Positions 17,782 to 30,772 of a stretch of DNA of 64,000 nucleotides are shown piece after piece. How positions within the stretch are numbered: position 1 is the first letter of the stretch; each line of letters starts with the position of its first letter. The notes under the pieces are model-generated. The model was not told the origin of the DNA and did no database searches. It saw only the letters and a program-made list of their open reading frames with translations. The stretch covers positions 7,138,273-7,202,272 of the forward strand of contig CM020510.1 in assembly GCA_009823395.1 (NCBI GenBank), written 5' to 3'. The DNA comes from Thamnaconus septentrionalis (lineage: Eukaryota > Chordata > Actinopteri > Tetraodontiformes > Monacanthidae). Both the position numbers and the translations under genes were made by a program.

Positions 17782-19220
17782 TTTATTTTAGTAATACATT
17801 TAATACATCTTTTGAAAATCTACAAAAATAATCCAAGTAAATTATTTACATTCTTTGATGTGAAGAAAACATCTTATATCAGTGAGATAATGACTTCCTT
17901 CCTCTTCGCCACTCTGAGTCTCTGTCAACCGGAATTCCACAGCAGTCACCACATACTGAAAGTGGCCGACACGAGACAGATCCACTTTGGCAATGAGATT
18001 TTAAACCAAATGAAGATGTGCGTTACGTTACAAAAACATTTATTTAAATAAAAAAAAAATACAGTAGTTCATGGATGTTGTTTTACTTTGGGGCATTTTG
18101 ATTTTGGGCTGGAGGTTTCTACCACCATAAGACAGTTGAACTTGAAAACCTGTTAATAGTGCATGATGGCTCCGTGTGTGGATGATGGCACGAGTGCACG
18201 TTCATTCAAAATACACACAAAAACACACAAGGAAAAAAACAAAACTGACCAATCAGACGACACAGTAAATAATGTAATATTGACTATACAAGACCAGTAA
18301 TGCACATTTCCTGGAAAGGTTTTGGAAACTGAAAATATGAAATTTAATTATTGTTGCTCTTAATTAATATAATTACATATTTTTTACTTAAAAGGCATCT
18401 GCAGGAGTGAAAAAATACACCATTATCTGTTGAGGCGGATCCAGACATTCTGAGTGAAATCTGAATGTCACAGGTTAAAACTTTTGAGTGCTGTGTATCC
18501 TCAGAACTCTTCCTAGTGACAGCAGGTTTAAGTACAGGCCTAATTTGACCACTGGTTTCTCAATATAAAAGTGTCTCCTTGCGTATTTTACTTTGAAAAT
18601 TGTTGACATTTCACGGCAAACACAATTTAAGTGTGAACACTAAAAAAAAAGCACATTCAAAGGACACAAAAACAACAGCAGCATTACAATCAAACGTGAC
18701 TCTGGTCTTCATGGCAAAAGCCGAGAAACTTTTTACTTCATTTTTTTAGTTTTTTTTTATACATGAACTCTGAAAGAGACTGAGCCTGGAAATGTTTCAA
18801 AATAAGATGAGAAAGTATCCGGATGTCTGAATGTTGCCAAAAAATCCTCTAAATTAAAAGCACAATGGCACACACACGATTCCGAGGTAAGTGTTGAGTC
18901 AATGAGGCACTGTGTGAACGACTACCGAGCTCCTTAAAGGTTTACTCACACACACACCTGCCTTTCTCCAGGCCACTGACTAAATAAAGACGATCCACAC
19001 AAAACCCGCCCTTGAGAAGGTGACGCCAAAACATCGTTACCGGCCCCCCCGGTGGTGGGAGGTCAAATACAAGTCGTAAACGCCTTCTCAGTACGGTATG
19101 GCTAGTTGGCGCGAAGCGACTTTTCTGAGCGGTCAGATCAGAAGATTGGGTCAGATCAGACCGGCTGTCTGGCGTCAGTAGTCGCAGACACGGTGTCTTC
19201 TGGGACGACATGAGGTGCTT

Positions 19221-19251
19221 GGTCAAGGTCAAGGTCAAGGTCAAGATCAAG
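19221..19251 (+). repeat. AGGTCA hexamer array (DR0 nuclear-receptor half-sites)
   Basis: GGTCAAGGTCAAGGTCAAGG plus further units gives overlapping TCAAGGTCA strings at 19223, 19229 and 19235. This equals direct repeats of AGGTCA with zero spacing and also extended ERR/NR5A half-sites. It lies in the probable slco1c1 3' UTR. It could equally be a chance hexamer repeat. Confidence 0.7.
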
Positions 19252-19976
19252 AGTCGTGCAGGGGGAACAAGGCAAGAGGGCCAGATTCAAAAAGAAAAGA
19301 AAGAAAAATAACTCTCCCCACAAAGTGATTCTACACAACTTGAGCTATTTGTGTGTTTCATTCAGGCTGATACACTTCAGAGTGTTTCTTTGACTTGACC
19401 TCTCTACAATCGGAGGAAGTGGAGACACACGCAGCGTCTTTATTGATTTCAATGGCTTGGACACGTTTCAACCAAAGGCTTTTCTCAACATCCTCACTTC
19501 CTGTGTCTTTGAAGGCCCTGCCCCCTGTGATGTGATTACATATATTTCTCTTCAAGCCTACTCACCCTGTCACTTAAGGCTACGTCTCCTCTGTTCTGGA
19601 ACTCTGAAGAAAAGCTCAATGGCAAAAAAACGGTCAGCAAGGCAGTTTTAGAAATGCTGGTATACAGAATTACTTTCTTCTTCTTCTCTTAGAATTACTC
19701 TGCTTCCTGTAGTACGGTAGTCACATTTCCCATCTATAATGTAATGTGTCCCCAATGAATCAAAAAATATATCATTATATATTTTTTCTTTATAGGGAAA
19801 AAAGCATTTACATTCAAGAAAGGTTTCAGTTCTTTTTTCAAATTTACAAATCTGTCACAAGTTCAGTAGTACAAATATAGATTTTCTGCTTGAAATGAGT
19901 TGATCAGATACAGTGTGTGATTTCCCTGCAAATCTCATTTGTGTGTGCACATGTACAGTATCACATATGTTTATGC

Positions 19977-19979
<3 letters not shown>

Positions 19980-20017
<38 letters not shown>
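19980..20017. repeat. (TG)n microsatellite
   Basis: About 19 perfect TG units starting 47 bases beyond the slco1c1 stop codon on the other strand, so they lie inside its 3' UTR. Confidence 0.95.
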
Positions 20018-20018
<1 letters not shown>

Positions 20019-20063
20019 GGAGACGGGGTAAATTGCTTCTTTTTTTTTCTTTTCACACCACCG

Positions 20064-21386
20064 TCACAGCTGCGTCTCCCTGTCTGTGTTGATGTCTGAG
20101 GTGTGTTGTGACTGTTCTGAGTTGGAAACCGCAAACTCCTCCTTCCTGAGCGCCTCCAGCTCCGTCCCGCCATTGGCCAGAGCGCCGTGGACGCCATTCC
20201 TCTCCTCCTTCTTTAGCTGGCGGCTGAGCAGGACAAAGCCTGGGATGCAGATGATGAAGGAGATGGTCCGCAGGCCCAGCGTCAGGCCCAGGTAGGCTAT
20301 CCTGAGAGGGGGAGGTGGGAGGAGATACGATGAGGAGAAACAGCGGATGGCTGACAGTGCAACAGGAAGCTTTAGTCTTTATCCTGTGGGACTCAATTCG
20401 CCACCAAGTCCAGGACTTCAAGCCCTCGGTGTCAAAGAGGAACCGAAAATGCTCTCTAATGGAGGCTGTAATTCATTTCATTTCCAAGATCTTGTCTCAG
20501 TCATCACTCATCAGTCATCACATTGGTTATTGAAGATGATCTGGATTATTGAAAGGTAAATGTGAAATTTTGAAAAAGTGTAAAACATAAATAAAACTGA
20601 GCAATGAGGCCACTCTGTGTTAACAGGGTAGCAACAATCATGTTGTAGCATCTCAAGATAAACTCCCTTCCTTTCTCAACAGACGTGCAGATTGTCATCA
20701 TGCAAGACACTAGAAACCAAACGCAAACAACAACAATAATATCAACAACAACAATAATAATAATAATAATAGATTGGATTTATATAGCGCCTTTCCGAGC
20801 ACTCAAAGCATTTTACATTGAACCCATTATTAATTCACACCACATTCACACCATCTAAATACGCAGTAGACAGATCAACACAAAAAAATGACTGTTTGTA
20901 GGTGTGATTCCGTGTGCTACCTGTAGGCGGTGGTGTTGTAGATTCGACAGGCTCCGATGCCTCCGCACCTCTTCTGACCCCATTTCAGGCATGTGGTGTC
21001 GATGATTGCTCCAAAGTAGATGGGCGCCGGGATCCCCGCTGTGAGTCCGAAAGCACCGACAGGCAAAAAGACATCATCAACGCCACAGGTCTTCCAGAAG
21101 GAAAACAAAAACCAAATACAAAACCCCTCGGAAATGAGGCTTTTGGAAATGAGGCTTTGCTTCTAGGAAGTAACAGGACGGATGTAGCAAGTTGAATGCA
21201 AATTAAAATCAGCAGAAACAAAACATGCAAAACTGGTTTCAGACCTATGAAACTTCCCAATTAGTCTGTCACCCAAAGTAACCCTCCAATAACCAATTTA
21301 AGACAGCATCAGTGAGGCTAGAGAAGCCCTGCTGGAAGCTCTAATGAACGAGGATCTGGGGAACTTTGAGTCTGAATTATTTATAA

Positions 21387-21481
<95 letters not shown>

Positions 21482-24400
21482 TAAAATTTTGCTCAGGCAG
21501 CCAAATGATTATAATACTTTTCACCGTCCCTTTATATTATGATGGACCAGAATGTGTTTCTGTGGGCGACTCACCCAGGGTGCGTGTGGCCAGAGCATGG
21601 AAACCGAGTGCCAGTGACTTCAGCTGGGGTCTGATGCACCTGGACCAAAAAAAGAAGTGTGCAATGTCGTCACATCACAGGCTTCTGTGACTATAATCCC
21701 TAAGAAAAATCTGATAGCTGACAAGAGGAAAACAGATCTCACATGTACGTCCAGTAAAATGCAAATTCTTTTTTGACGTATGTAAGAAGAAAAATAAAAA
21801 TAAAAATCCACACAGCTGAAAAGGCACCCAGTGAAACTGGAGGAAAGAACTTGTTAAACCACAGAGTTAAACTGTAATGATGCCACAGCGCTGTGGTTAA
21901 TCTACAGTTACCAATGCAGATAACAAACAACTATGTGCACAAAGCATCAATGAATCAGGTGCAGACTGTTGTGGCTGTTCTGAAGCCGCAACCCGTGACC
22001 TCCTCGCGTTGGTGTGCGGAAATTAAAGAGTAAGTGGTTAATTTATTGTTGTTTTAATCAGGCCAGTGCATTCCGAGCAGGTCAGCTGACATGGCTTTAG
22101 GAGATTTTGCATGTGTTCTTGCGTGCGAGTCTTAATGCACAGTTCTCTCTCTCTCTCTGTGAACGTCTAGTGTTAGTGTGTTGAAAGAGGGATCAATATC
22201 GGCCTGTTTATTGGCCCTAAAGGCACAGAGCTGAGAATAAAGGCCAGCGCTGTTGTTTTTTTAATTATGCATACGTCAGTGAAACGAGTCAGCCAGCAGA
22301 GGGCGCACTGGAATGTGCTCCCAGGCAAACACACTTTGCAAGACGTTAGTGCAAACAAAGTATTTACGGTCCAAGAAATGGGAAAAAGTCCATCAGTTAC
22401 TTTGGCAAATAAGCCAGATGAATAGCATGTAGTTCTAGAAATAACACCTTTTGTGATGTCATAAAGGGAACTGATTCATTAGTGGCACCAGTCACAGGTG
22501 GGTGACAACAACTCCCTCCAAGACTGCCTTGTTTTTTCACCACAAACATGTTGAAGTTCCACTGGGGCATCAGTTTCAACAGGAGCATTTTGACTGCAGG
22601 CTGTAAACAGCGGGCTAAATATGCAGCATCCAGGAGATCTTATTAAATTGTTCAAACCTGCTCCACAAAATAAAAGTGTTTAAAGTGTGGATACAGGTTC
22701 CTTTCAGGTAAAACCGAGGTCGTAACACCTGGACAACAAACGGTTGCCTCCCTTGTTAGGTTCTTTCAAACGAGCGCCGTGTGCTCTGTGTTTCTGCTAC
22801 GCACACCCAGCAGCCAGCCATCAAACCATCTCAGGGAAGGACACAAACACGAACGGCACCGCTTTCTTCTGACTGTGCCGTCACACAATTACTGAAGAAT
22901 GTCGCACTCATCTTTCCTTCACACGCGTTCCACCACGTCCAGATCAGCACATCCACAGAAAAAAGTTAGCAACCGGCAGCCTGCCCGGCCTAATTTGTGG
23001 GCCCGAGATCAGAGAGATTTGCTATCAAAGTGCAGAGTGATTCTCAGCCGGCCACGTCCTCCGGCTGGGATAAAAGTCCTTACTGTTGTTGTTGGGTGCG
23101 GAGCGTTCGTAACGGCGTGTTTGATGCAGCCCAGCACAAAGACAATAAAGCACATGGACTTTACCAATAAACAGAAGAGGAGCTAAAATAAGGGCCCCTT
23201 TATCATCTCCTGGGGGTACTTTCATCCGAGAGGAAGCAGAATATAATAATAATTTTTAAAAAAAAAAAGCTTCCCCGAAATTTGCTTTTTGGAAAGATTA
23301 AAGTCCAAAAAGTCCAAATTAAAAAAGTGACTTCAAGCAGAAGTTTGACATTTAAAAATGTTTTTTAATCTCTTAACATTCAAAAGTAGGAAATCAGAAA
23401 ATTGAATCGGATACTGCCAACTATGCCGGTCACCGCAGGCAAGCTTCTGGCTGAACAGCAGCAACAAGAGTGGAAATGACGACTCTGATATCAACTGGCA
23501 GAGCTTCAAAAAGGTCAGAATCTTACGCTGAGAGGTCAAAATAAAATCAGAATATTAACCGCACGTCTCCGCCAGAACCTGAAGGCAGGAAAATTCACAT
23601 GAAGGTATTGGAATTAAAAGCAAAGACGACGACTTTGTGCTGCGAGATCGATTGATTGCTTTCAGAATCTGACCTGATGAGGATCATGTAGCCCGGAGTC
23701 CCGCCCAGAGAGATGATGAAGGAAGTGATGACGGACAGAGCCAGGAAGTAGGGGAACATCCTGTCGCAGTCGTCCGTGTGCGGGCACGGACCGGCGCCCG
23801 CCGTGAAATTACCGGCCACGCCCACACAGCTGCAGTTAGAGAAGACCTGGACACACACACACATATACACGGTAGACCGTGTTAAGCAGTGGATAAAAAA
23901 CATTTTTTGTTTTTGCATGCGAGACATGGAAACGAGTGGAGCTTAGTGCTGCCCCCTCTTGGCCAGGTGTGGTATGAACAGGAAGCCAGGACTGACAGAT
24001 AACATATGCAGAAATATTGTTTGAGTCCTTGTGCACATGTAATTTGGTCCAAATAAAGGAAGTTTGTTTTTATATCATTTTTTGAAAAAACATATTTTAA
24101 TAAACGTTTTAATTACACTTTGATCTAAATCTAAACATCTGTTTACTCACGGTGTTTTTTCCCAATCCGGACGTGCTGGTGCAGCCAGCCAGGCAGGGGG
24201 AGACGTAGGTGATGCCGTTCTCTCCACATATGGGGTCCCAGTCGCTGGGTGAACACTGGCAGTTGGAGTTGCACTCGGTGATGACGGAGTGTTCGTCGTA
24301 GGATATCGTTTCCACGCTGGGAAGCGGAAAGAGAGCTTCAATAGGTGGCAAACACTTGATTGATGAGGTTCAGCTTCAATCATGGTCCAGACAGTAAGAA

Positions 24401-26262
24401 AAAAACATAGAAGCATTCTCATTTTATTTTGATTTTTGTCTTCTTTCTTTTTTTCAACAATACAAATCATTTTTTCCCCACTAGTGTAACATCTAAGATA
24501 AATAATTTTAATCAGAAACTGGAAAGACATTTTTTTTTAATCCCCAAACCAGAGGCCCATGAAGAGGACTTGCTATGTTCAACTACAACTACACAACATC
24601 AAGCATTGAGGCTTTCGACAACGTCTTAATATCAGAGTGTAAATAAAATTTACACACATTTTCAGAATACCTAGAAAGTGGTTCACATAAATCATTGAGC
24701 GAAAGCACAACTTTGTCAGAAAACTAACTCACTCATGGTCAATGCATCAGCAGTCACATTCACTCCGGAAACAGCAGCACCGAGAAACAGATCGGTGCTG
24801 TTTGGTGATCCTTTGTTCCTCTGTAGTGGTTTTGGCGGGAAAAGGCAGGAAGTGAGGCCTGCTGTGTGGAGCTTTTATAAACTTGGGAGGTGTGGCCAAG
24901 AGTCTTGTGACTGAATCATTGCTTTTCTGAGGAAACTAAAAGGCTTCCATGCATCATATTTATAATGAGTGATCTCTAAAACAGCAGGGTGGAAACAATT
25001 AATATTAATCTTGCTGCACATCGAGCAGTTATATTATATCTGCATCTCTAATGCCAAGCACAGCGTACATACACTTGTTTGAGTGCATAGAGAGTGGCTT
25101 AATAAAAAAAAACAACAACATTGAGTGCATGCAAAACTGACTGTGAGTTAATGGGAAAGTACTTTCATAAAAGTAAAAAAAATATATTTTCCTTCTTTAA
25201 AGTGATTATTTACACTTTTGCTCAGCTCTGTAAATTCATCAACAGTCTCTAAAAAAATTTGTATTTTCTCCACAACTGCATTTGTTTACATGAACAGAGT
25301 GCAAAGGATGATGGGTATCCATGTGCTGATGGTAATTGCAGTTCCTGTTTCCCTCATGTCTGATTTGCGTCAGATTAAACAAAAAAAAACAAACAAACAA
25401 ACAACAAAAACCTGAATGACGAACCAATCAAACTGAATCACCGAGTCATCCCCTCGACTGGGCATCACACAGCGGCGATGTCGTGAAAAGACTGACCTGC
25501 TGTAGGAAACGGTCACTCCGGCGATCTTGGCGTTCTCGCAGCTCATGGCGAAGAAGAGCATGGACAGCACGTAGCCGATCAGAGATGTACCAAAGGCAAA
25601 CTTGGCCGCGCCTATGAGGTTCAGCTTCATCCTCTTCATCAGCAGACCCCCAGAGAACATCCCCAGCGCCACGGCTGGGATGTTGATTACACCTAAACAA
25701 AAGAAGTAGTAAAAAAAATCATGGCGTTAGTATTTGGCTGAAAGTGGACTTGAAACTGGAGCAGGGATGAGGCCCTGTTTAAAAAAAGAAAGAAGAAGCT
25801 TTGATTTACATCATATTAAAACATACTATGGCGTTAATGTGTGCACATGTGCTTTTATCTGCCGCCTCCCTCGACGCCGTCAGCGCGGCCACTAATAAAA
25901 CATTCTCTTTCATCTGCGCCGGCCCAGGCCCTGGGGCACGCAGCTGCCCGCACCGGGCCCTATGTGGCATCGCATGTGTGCATGTGTGCATGTGTGTGTG
26001 TGTGTGTGTGTTTGTGCGTGTGGGTGTGCGTGCAGACACTTTTATCCGCAATAATGAGAGAGAGCTCTGAGAGCAGCTCGCGCCTGTTCGTGCGCTGCAT
26101 GACAACAAGAGCAGCGTCATCCAGTTGTTCTCGTGTTAACGCTGCACCAGGCAGCATCCAGAGGGCCTTCTGGTGTTGTAGGGAGTGAGAAAATAAGGCT
26201 TTTCATTTTATGCATGCATTATATGAAATGCATGCGTGTGTGTGTGTAAGTGTGAGTGTGTT

Positions 26263-26322
<60 letters not shown>

Positions 26323-26325
26323 CTT

Positions 26326-26371
<46 letters not shown>

Positions 26372-26406
26372 TGGATGAAATGCATGCATGCAAAAAAAAA
26401 AAAAGG

Positions 26407-26465
<59 letters not shown>

Positions 26466-29301
26466 AGCAAAGTAAAGAGCAAGGAGCTCTGCATGCTGCC
26501 TGGGATCTATTGCTGTTCGTCCAGGTGGTCTCTGTGTCTTTATGTTTAGAGAGGCGGTGGCAGCCGACGTGGCCGTCGTGGCGACGCTGCGTGCGAGCTC
26601 ACCCATCAAGAAGTTGGCCTTGGACGCCGACTGCCTGAAGTGCTGCTCGATGTACTTGGGCTTGTAGGTGACCATGCCAATGAGGGAGTTGAGCTGGATG
26701 ATTGTCACACACAGGTAGATCAGGTAGACGCGGTGGCCCAGCAGCGTGCGCAGCGTCGGGAAAAAGTCTGCAGAGAGACACAGTTTCAACAGGCGCGGCG
26801 CTCAGAGACGGTCGTGCTACAGCTGTTGAATCACGAATTACGAATTCTCAGAAACATGAAATGTTCATTCTTAGGTCCGTAGTTTGACCATCACCTTCCA
26901 TTTTTAATCCAAGCTGAAAACATGCAGTTTTGGGGAAAAACGTGCCCTTTGTGATGTCACAAAGTGCAGTGATACCTGTCCCAGGCCAGTGAGGCCAAAT
27001 AGCCCCTCCAGCCAAGTGTTAGACCGCCTTGATTTTTCCCCCTTTTCAATTGTGCGAAAGATTTAACAAAGCACGAGTTTCAGCAGGAAGCTCAAACTTT
27101 TGCAGGAGGCTGTAAACAGAGGGCTAAACATAACACTTTTTTTTTTTTTTTTTTTAGAATTACTGATCAGACAGTTGCTCAACGAAGTCGAGGACGAAAA
27201 ACAAAAAGTATGATCACACACAGAAGACGTGGAAAGGATCGACTCCTCCTCTTCTAAATGCCTCCTCACCTTTGGCCATCTCCACGAAGGTGGTCTTGCT
27301 TTCGGCAGGATACTTGTGCTTCTGGAGAGGAGAGTCTTCCGGAGGCCTCCGCGGCCCGGACAGGGGCAGGGAGCGCGGCAGGAACCAGAAGGGGATGGCG
27401 GCCAGCAGGGTGATGACCCCGGCGATGAGGTAGCCCAGCCACCAGGCCCCCACCCAGCGGGCGTCTGCCGGGGTGATGGTGATGCTCTCTGTGGCAGCAG
27501 CGGGAGATTAATATCACCTCAGTTCAGGTCTGTAAACTTCATATTTAACTTGAATTTTCTCAACATATTTGTAAACTTTACACCAAGGTCTTCTAAAACA
27601 ACTATCTTTAAATTTTTGGCAATGTAAAACTGATAGGACATAAAATTTAGTATTTAATATTTTATGAGCCATCCTAATCAATAAGGTGCAGTTAATCGGT
27701 ACCTTTCAGGGAGCAGCATGTGGAAACAATCTGATCAATTGTTTCAGATTGCGTGTTGTTAAAATTCAGTCCACCTGAGGCCCACCTGTCTTCTACCTGC
27801 CCCCCTCCCCCTTCTTCATCTTCCTCCCCGCTGCACTCTATTTGATTGTAACTGATCCCAGAGCTTTGTCCGGCCTTCCGCCCTCCTTATTTAGCTAATT
27901 GCCGCTAATCCCGAGCAGCACTTGCTGCTGCAGATAACATCTCGCCTTGTTTCTTTTATGAATGAAAGACCTATTTCTGCCCCGGGCTCTTTGCACAAAT
28001 TAATGAAGGTGTCGCGGAAACCCGGGGGCTGAAACTGTGGCTTTTATTTAATGAGGGTTCACAGCAGCGCCAACATACAGTCTGTGCCTGCGTGATGTAA
28101 GAGTGAGGCAACGTCGAGCGCAGATGAGGAGGTGGTCGGGGGCTGGCGGGGCGTGGAAACAAAATGTCAGAAAGAAAATCGAAGTGTGTGTGCGCTCACC
28201 CATCGCTACAAATCCAATGTCCACATAGATTTTAGCACACAGGGAGCCCAACAGGTAGCCAAAGACGGGCCCCACCACGGAAATGGTCTGCACACAGCCT
28301 GGAAAACAGCACAAACACAGACGTTTAGACACAATGTTTAAATCTATCTATCTATCTCTCTATTTATCTATCTCTCTATCTATCTATCTATGTATCTATC
28401 ATTTTACAGTCGTTGCTGAGTCATTGGCAATTTCGACTGCCTGCCAGCTTTAACATCCTGGACTTCCGTTTTATTTTGGCTTGTTGTGCCTTATTGGTAT
28501 TTACTAGTTACAGCATGTTACTTTTTATTTTGTGGAAACTGCTGAAATGGACAGGGAAAGTATCTCTCCATCTGTCAGTCTATTTCTGCCTCAGGCACCG
28601 AGAATTTCAGATTGGAGATCTCCCTCAAAAAAGAAAAAAAAAAAAGTTGCATTCAATCAATTCCTGTTAAAGTCGCCTCGGGGTATGAGAGTGGCGAAGT
28701 ACGCCAAGGGTGACAAAAACAAGAAGCCACTTTTCTGAAAAACCACAGACATGCCATAGCGATTTAGTGGGCGACTTTTATCAGAACTGGAGGGTGTTTC
28801 CATCCAAGGTGATGTGGACGTAGAGGAAACAGCGCCGGTGTTTCTACTTTACACCAAACTGTTTGTCACAACACGGTTCAGAGTGCAGTGGATCTCCACG
28901 GGGCAAAGTCAACATTGTTAGCCAGCAGCAACAAATCCTCCTCGCACGTGACACTTTTCTTTCTGAATGCTCTCTGTGGGAGACGTGCCATGAATCCTAA
29001 GGGTGACCGCTGCGTTTCTCTCCGTGCTTCCTTTAGTTTGTGTTTCGGCGCTGCGTGTAATCTGCCGACGTGTGACGCAAAAAAGGGGGGATTTACAAAA
29101 AATAGATCAATAAATAAATGAATAAACATGAAGTTAAATAGGTAAATTAAAGCATCACTGTTGCACTTGGCAGGATCTCCAGCAGGTCCTGGCAGTGGTG
29201 CTGGAGGTGGTGTAATGAGCCCTGAGCAGCTCTGTGTGTGGGCTGCAGCCTCATTTGCATTTGTTTTAAAGCTAGAAGGAGCATCATGCGCAGCATTTTT
29301 T

Positions 29302-29341
<40 letters not shown>

Positions 29342-30736
29342 ATTTTTTTTAATTCTCCAAATGTCACACTGTCAGTTGTGAGCTTCCTGTGTTTAATTAA
29401 AGGCACTCCTCTGCGTGCGTAGTTTCACATCCCAGAGGGCTACAGAAAGAGCCGCGCTCCGGATTCATATTTTATTAATTGTGTTGTACAAAAGACTCGC
29501 CAGCGCTGGCTGACTTCTAGATGGCATTCTTTCCAACACTCAGGAGAGGGGGTGGGGGCAGGGGGCAGGGGGAAAGGGGGGGGGTATAGTTTCCGTACCA
29601 ACATATAGCGCCGCGTTTTCCTCCGTGGCGAAATCATCGATGTAGGAGATGCCGAGAGGCTGGACGGGGGTCTCCCCGATCCCACGCAGGACGTTCCCCA
29701 GGAGCATGTAGATCCACATGGACAGGTTGGACTCGCCCTCGCACCCTGCAGGGGGGCAAACGGGTCACCGTCTGCTAGCAGAAAGTGCATGTCGTGCGTT
29801 TTGCCCCGTGTAGATTCTCACCTCTGTCAGGCACTTGGGCCACCTGACCGGCGCCGGCCGAGTCTGCCGACGAGCAGGGCGAAGGGTTCACCGTCGAGTT
29901 GACCACCCACCGCACGGACGTCTCAAACTCGTAGCTATACAGGGACGGGGTGGCGGGTGGATGAACCAGAGACTCCACTGGCGACTGGAGGAGGCCAGTT
30001 TGTTTTTTCACTCACCGTCCGATGATGAAGTGAGGCAGAGCGATGATGAAGGTCCCGATGGACATCAGCACGCAGCCGACCGCGATGATCTTTGGCCGGT
30101 GGAGCTTGGCGCCGAAGTAACTGACGAACGCGATCACCAGCAGGTTTCCTGGTGAGGGACGTACAGAAGAGGCAGGCTGAAACAAACTGGGACCTGCAGG
30201 GCAGCGCTTCCCCCCTCACAAAAAGTGGTGGTTCAAAGACCCAAACCAGTGTGTGGGATTGTCACATGATGTTTCCCGCCGTCATGACAACATGCACTTG
30301 TATTTCGCCTTTTTTAAATTTGCTTTGCTTGTGAGAGTTCCTGCATGAAATATTTAGAGCGGAGGCTTCAGATTTTAAGTGTGAGGTAGACTGCTGCTGC
30401 GTCCCTAATTTGAAAGGCAGATGAGGTTTAACATCTCACACGAGGCAGGTTACCTTCCTCCTGCTCATCCTCTTTATCCTGCGTGTTCTTTATTATTTAC
30501 AGCTTGTGGCAGCAAGACATGAAAAAAAACAACAACAATAAAAACAAATCAACTGAGGTGAAAACTAAACAAAAGGCCACCGGGTGGAAAACATGCTTAT
30601 TGTCGCCGTTTGTCGATGAAAGTCATTGTGCGCGTGTTGAAAAGGTGCCGTGGAAAGAGAAGCTGCATCATTGTGAATGGTCCTCGTCTTTGTGTTGGCC
30701 GGGTGACGTCAGCAGCTACCCCTCGCCATCCCTGCA

Positions 30737-30772
<36 letters not shown>

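Larger units (their letters stand above)
17782..20063 (-). other. slco1c1 3' UTR with polyadenylation signal
   Basis: Reading on the - strand from the slco1c1 stop, no other gene is seen before an AATAAA at 17787-17782, giving a 3' UTR of about 2.3 kb. It contains a (CA)n tract (plus-strand TG at 19980-20017) and a hexamer array at 19221-19251. The exact end is inferred from the hexamer only. Confidence 0.5.
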
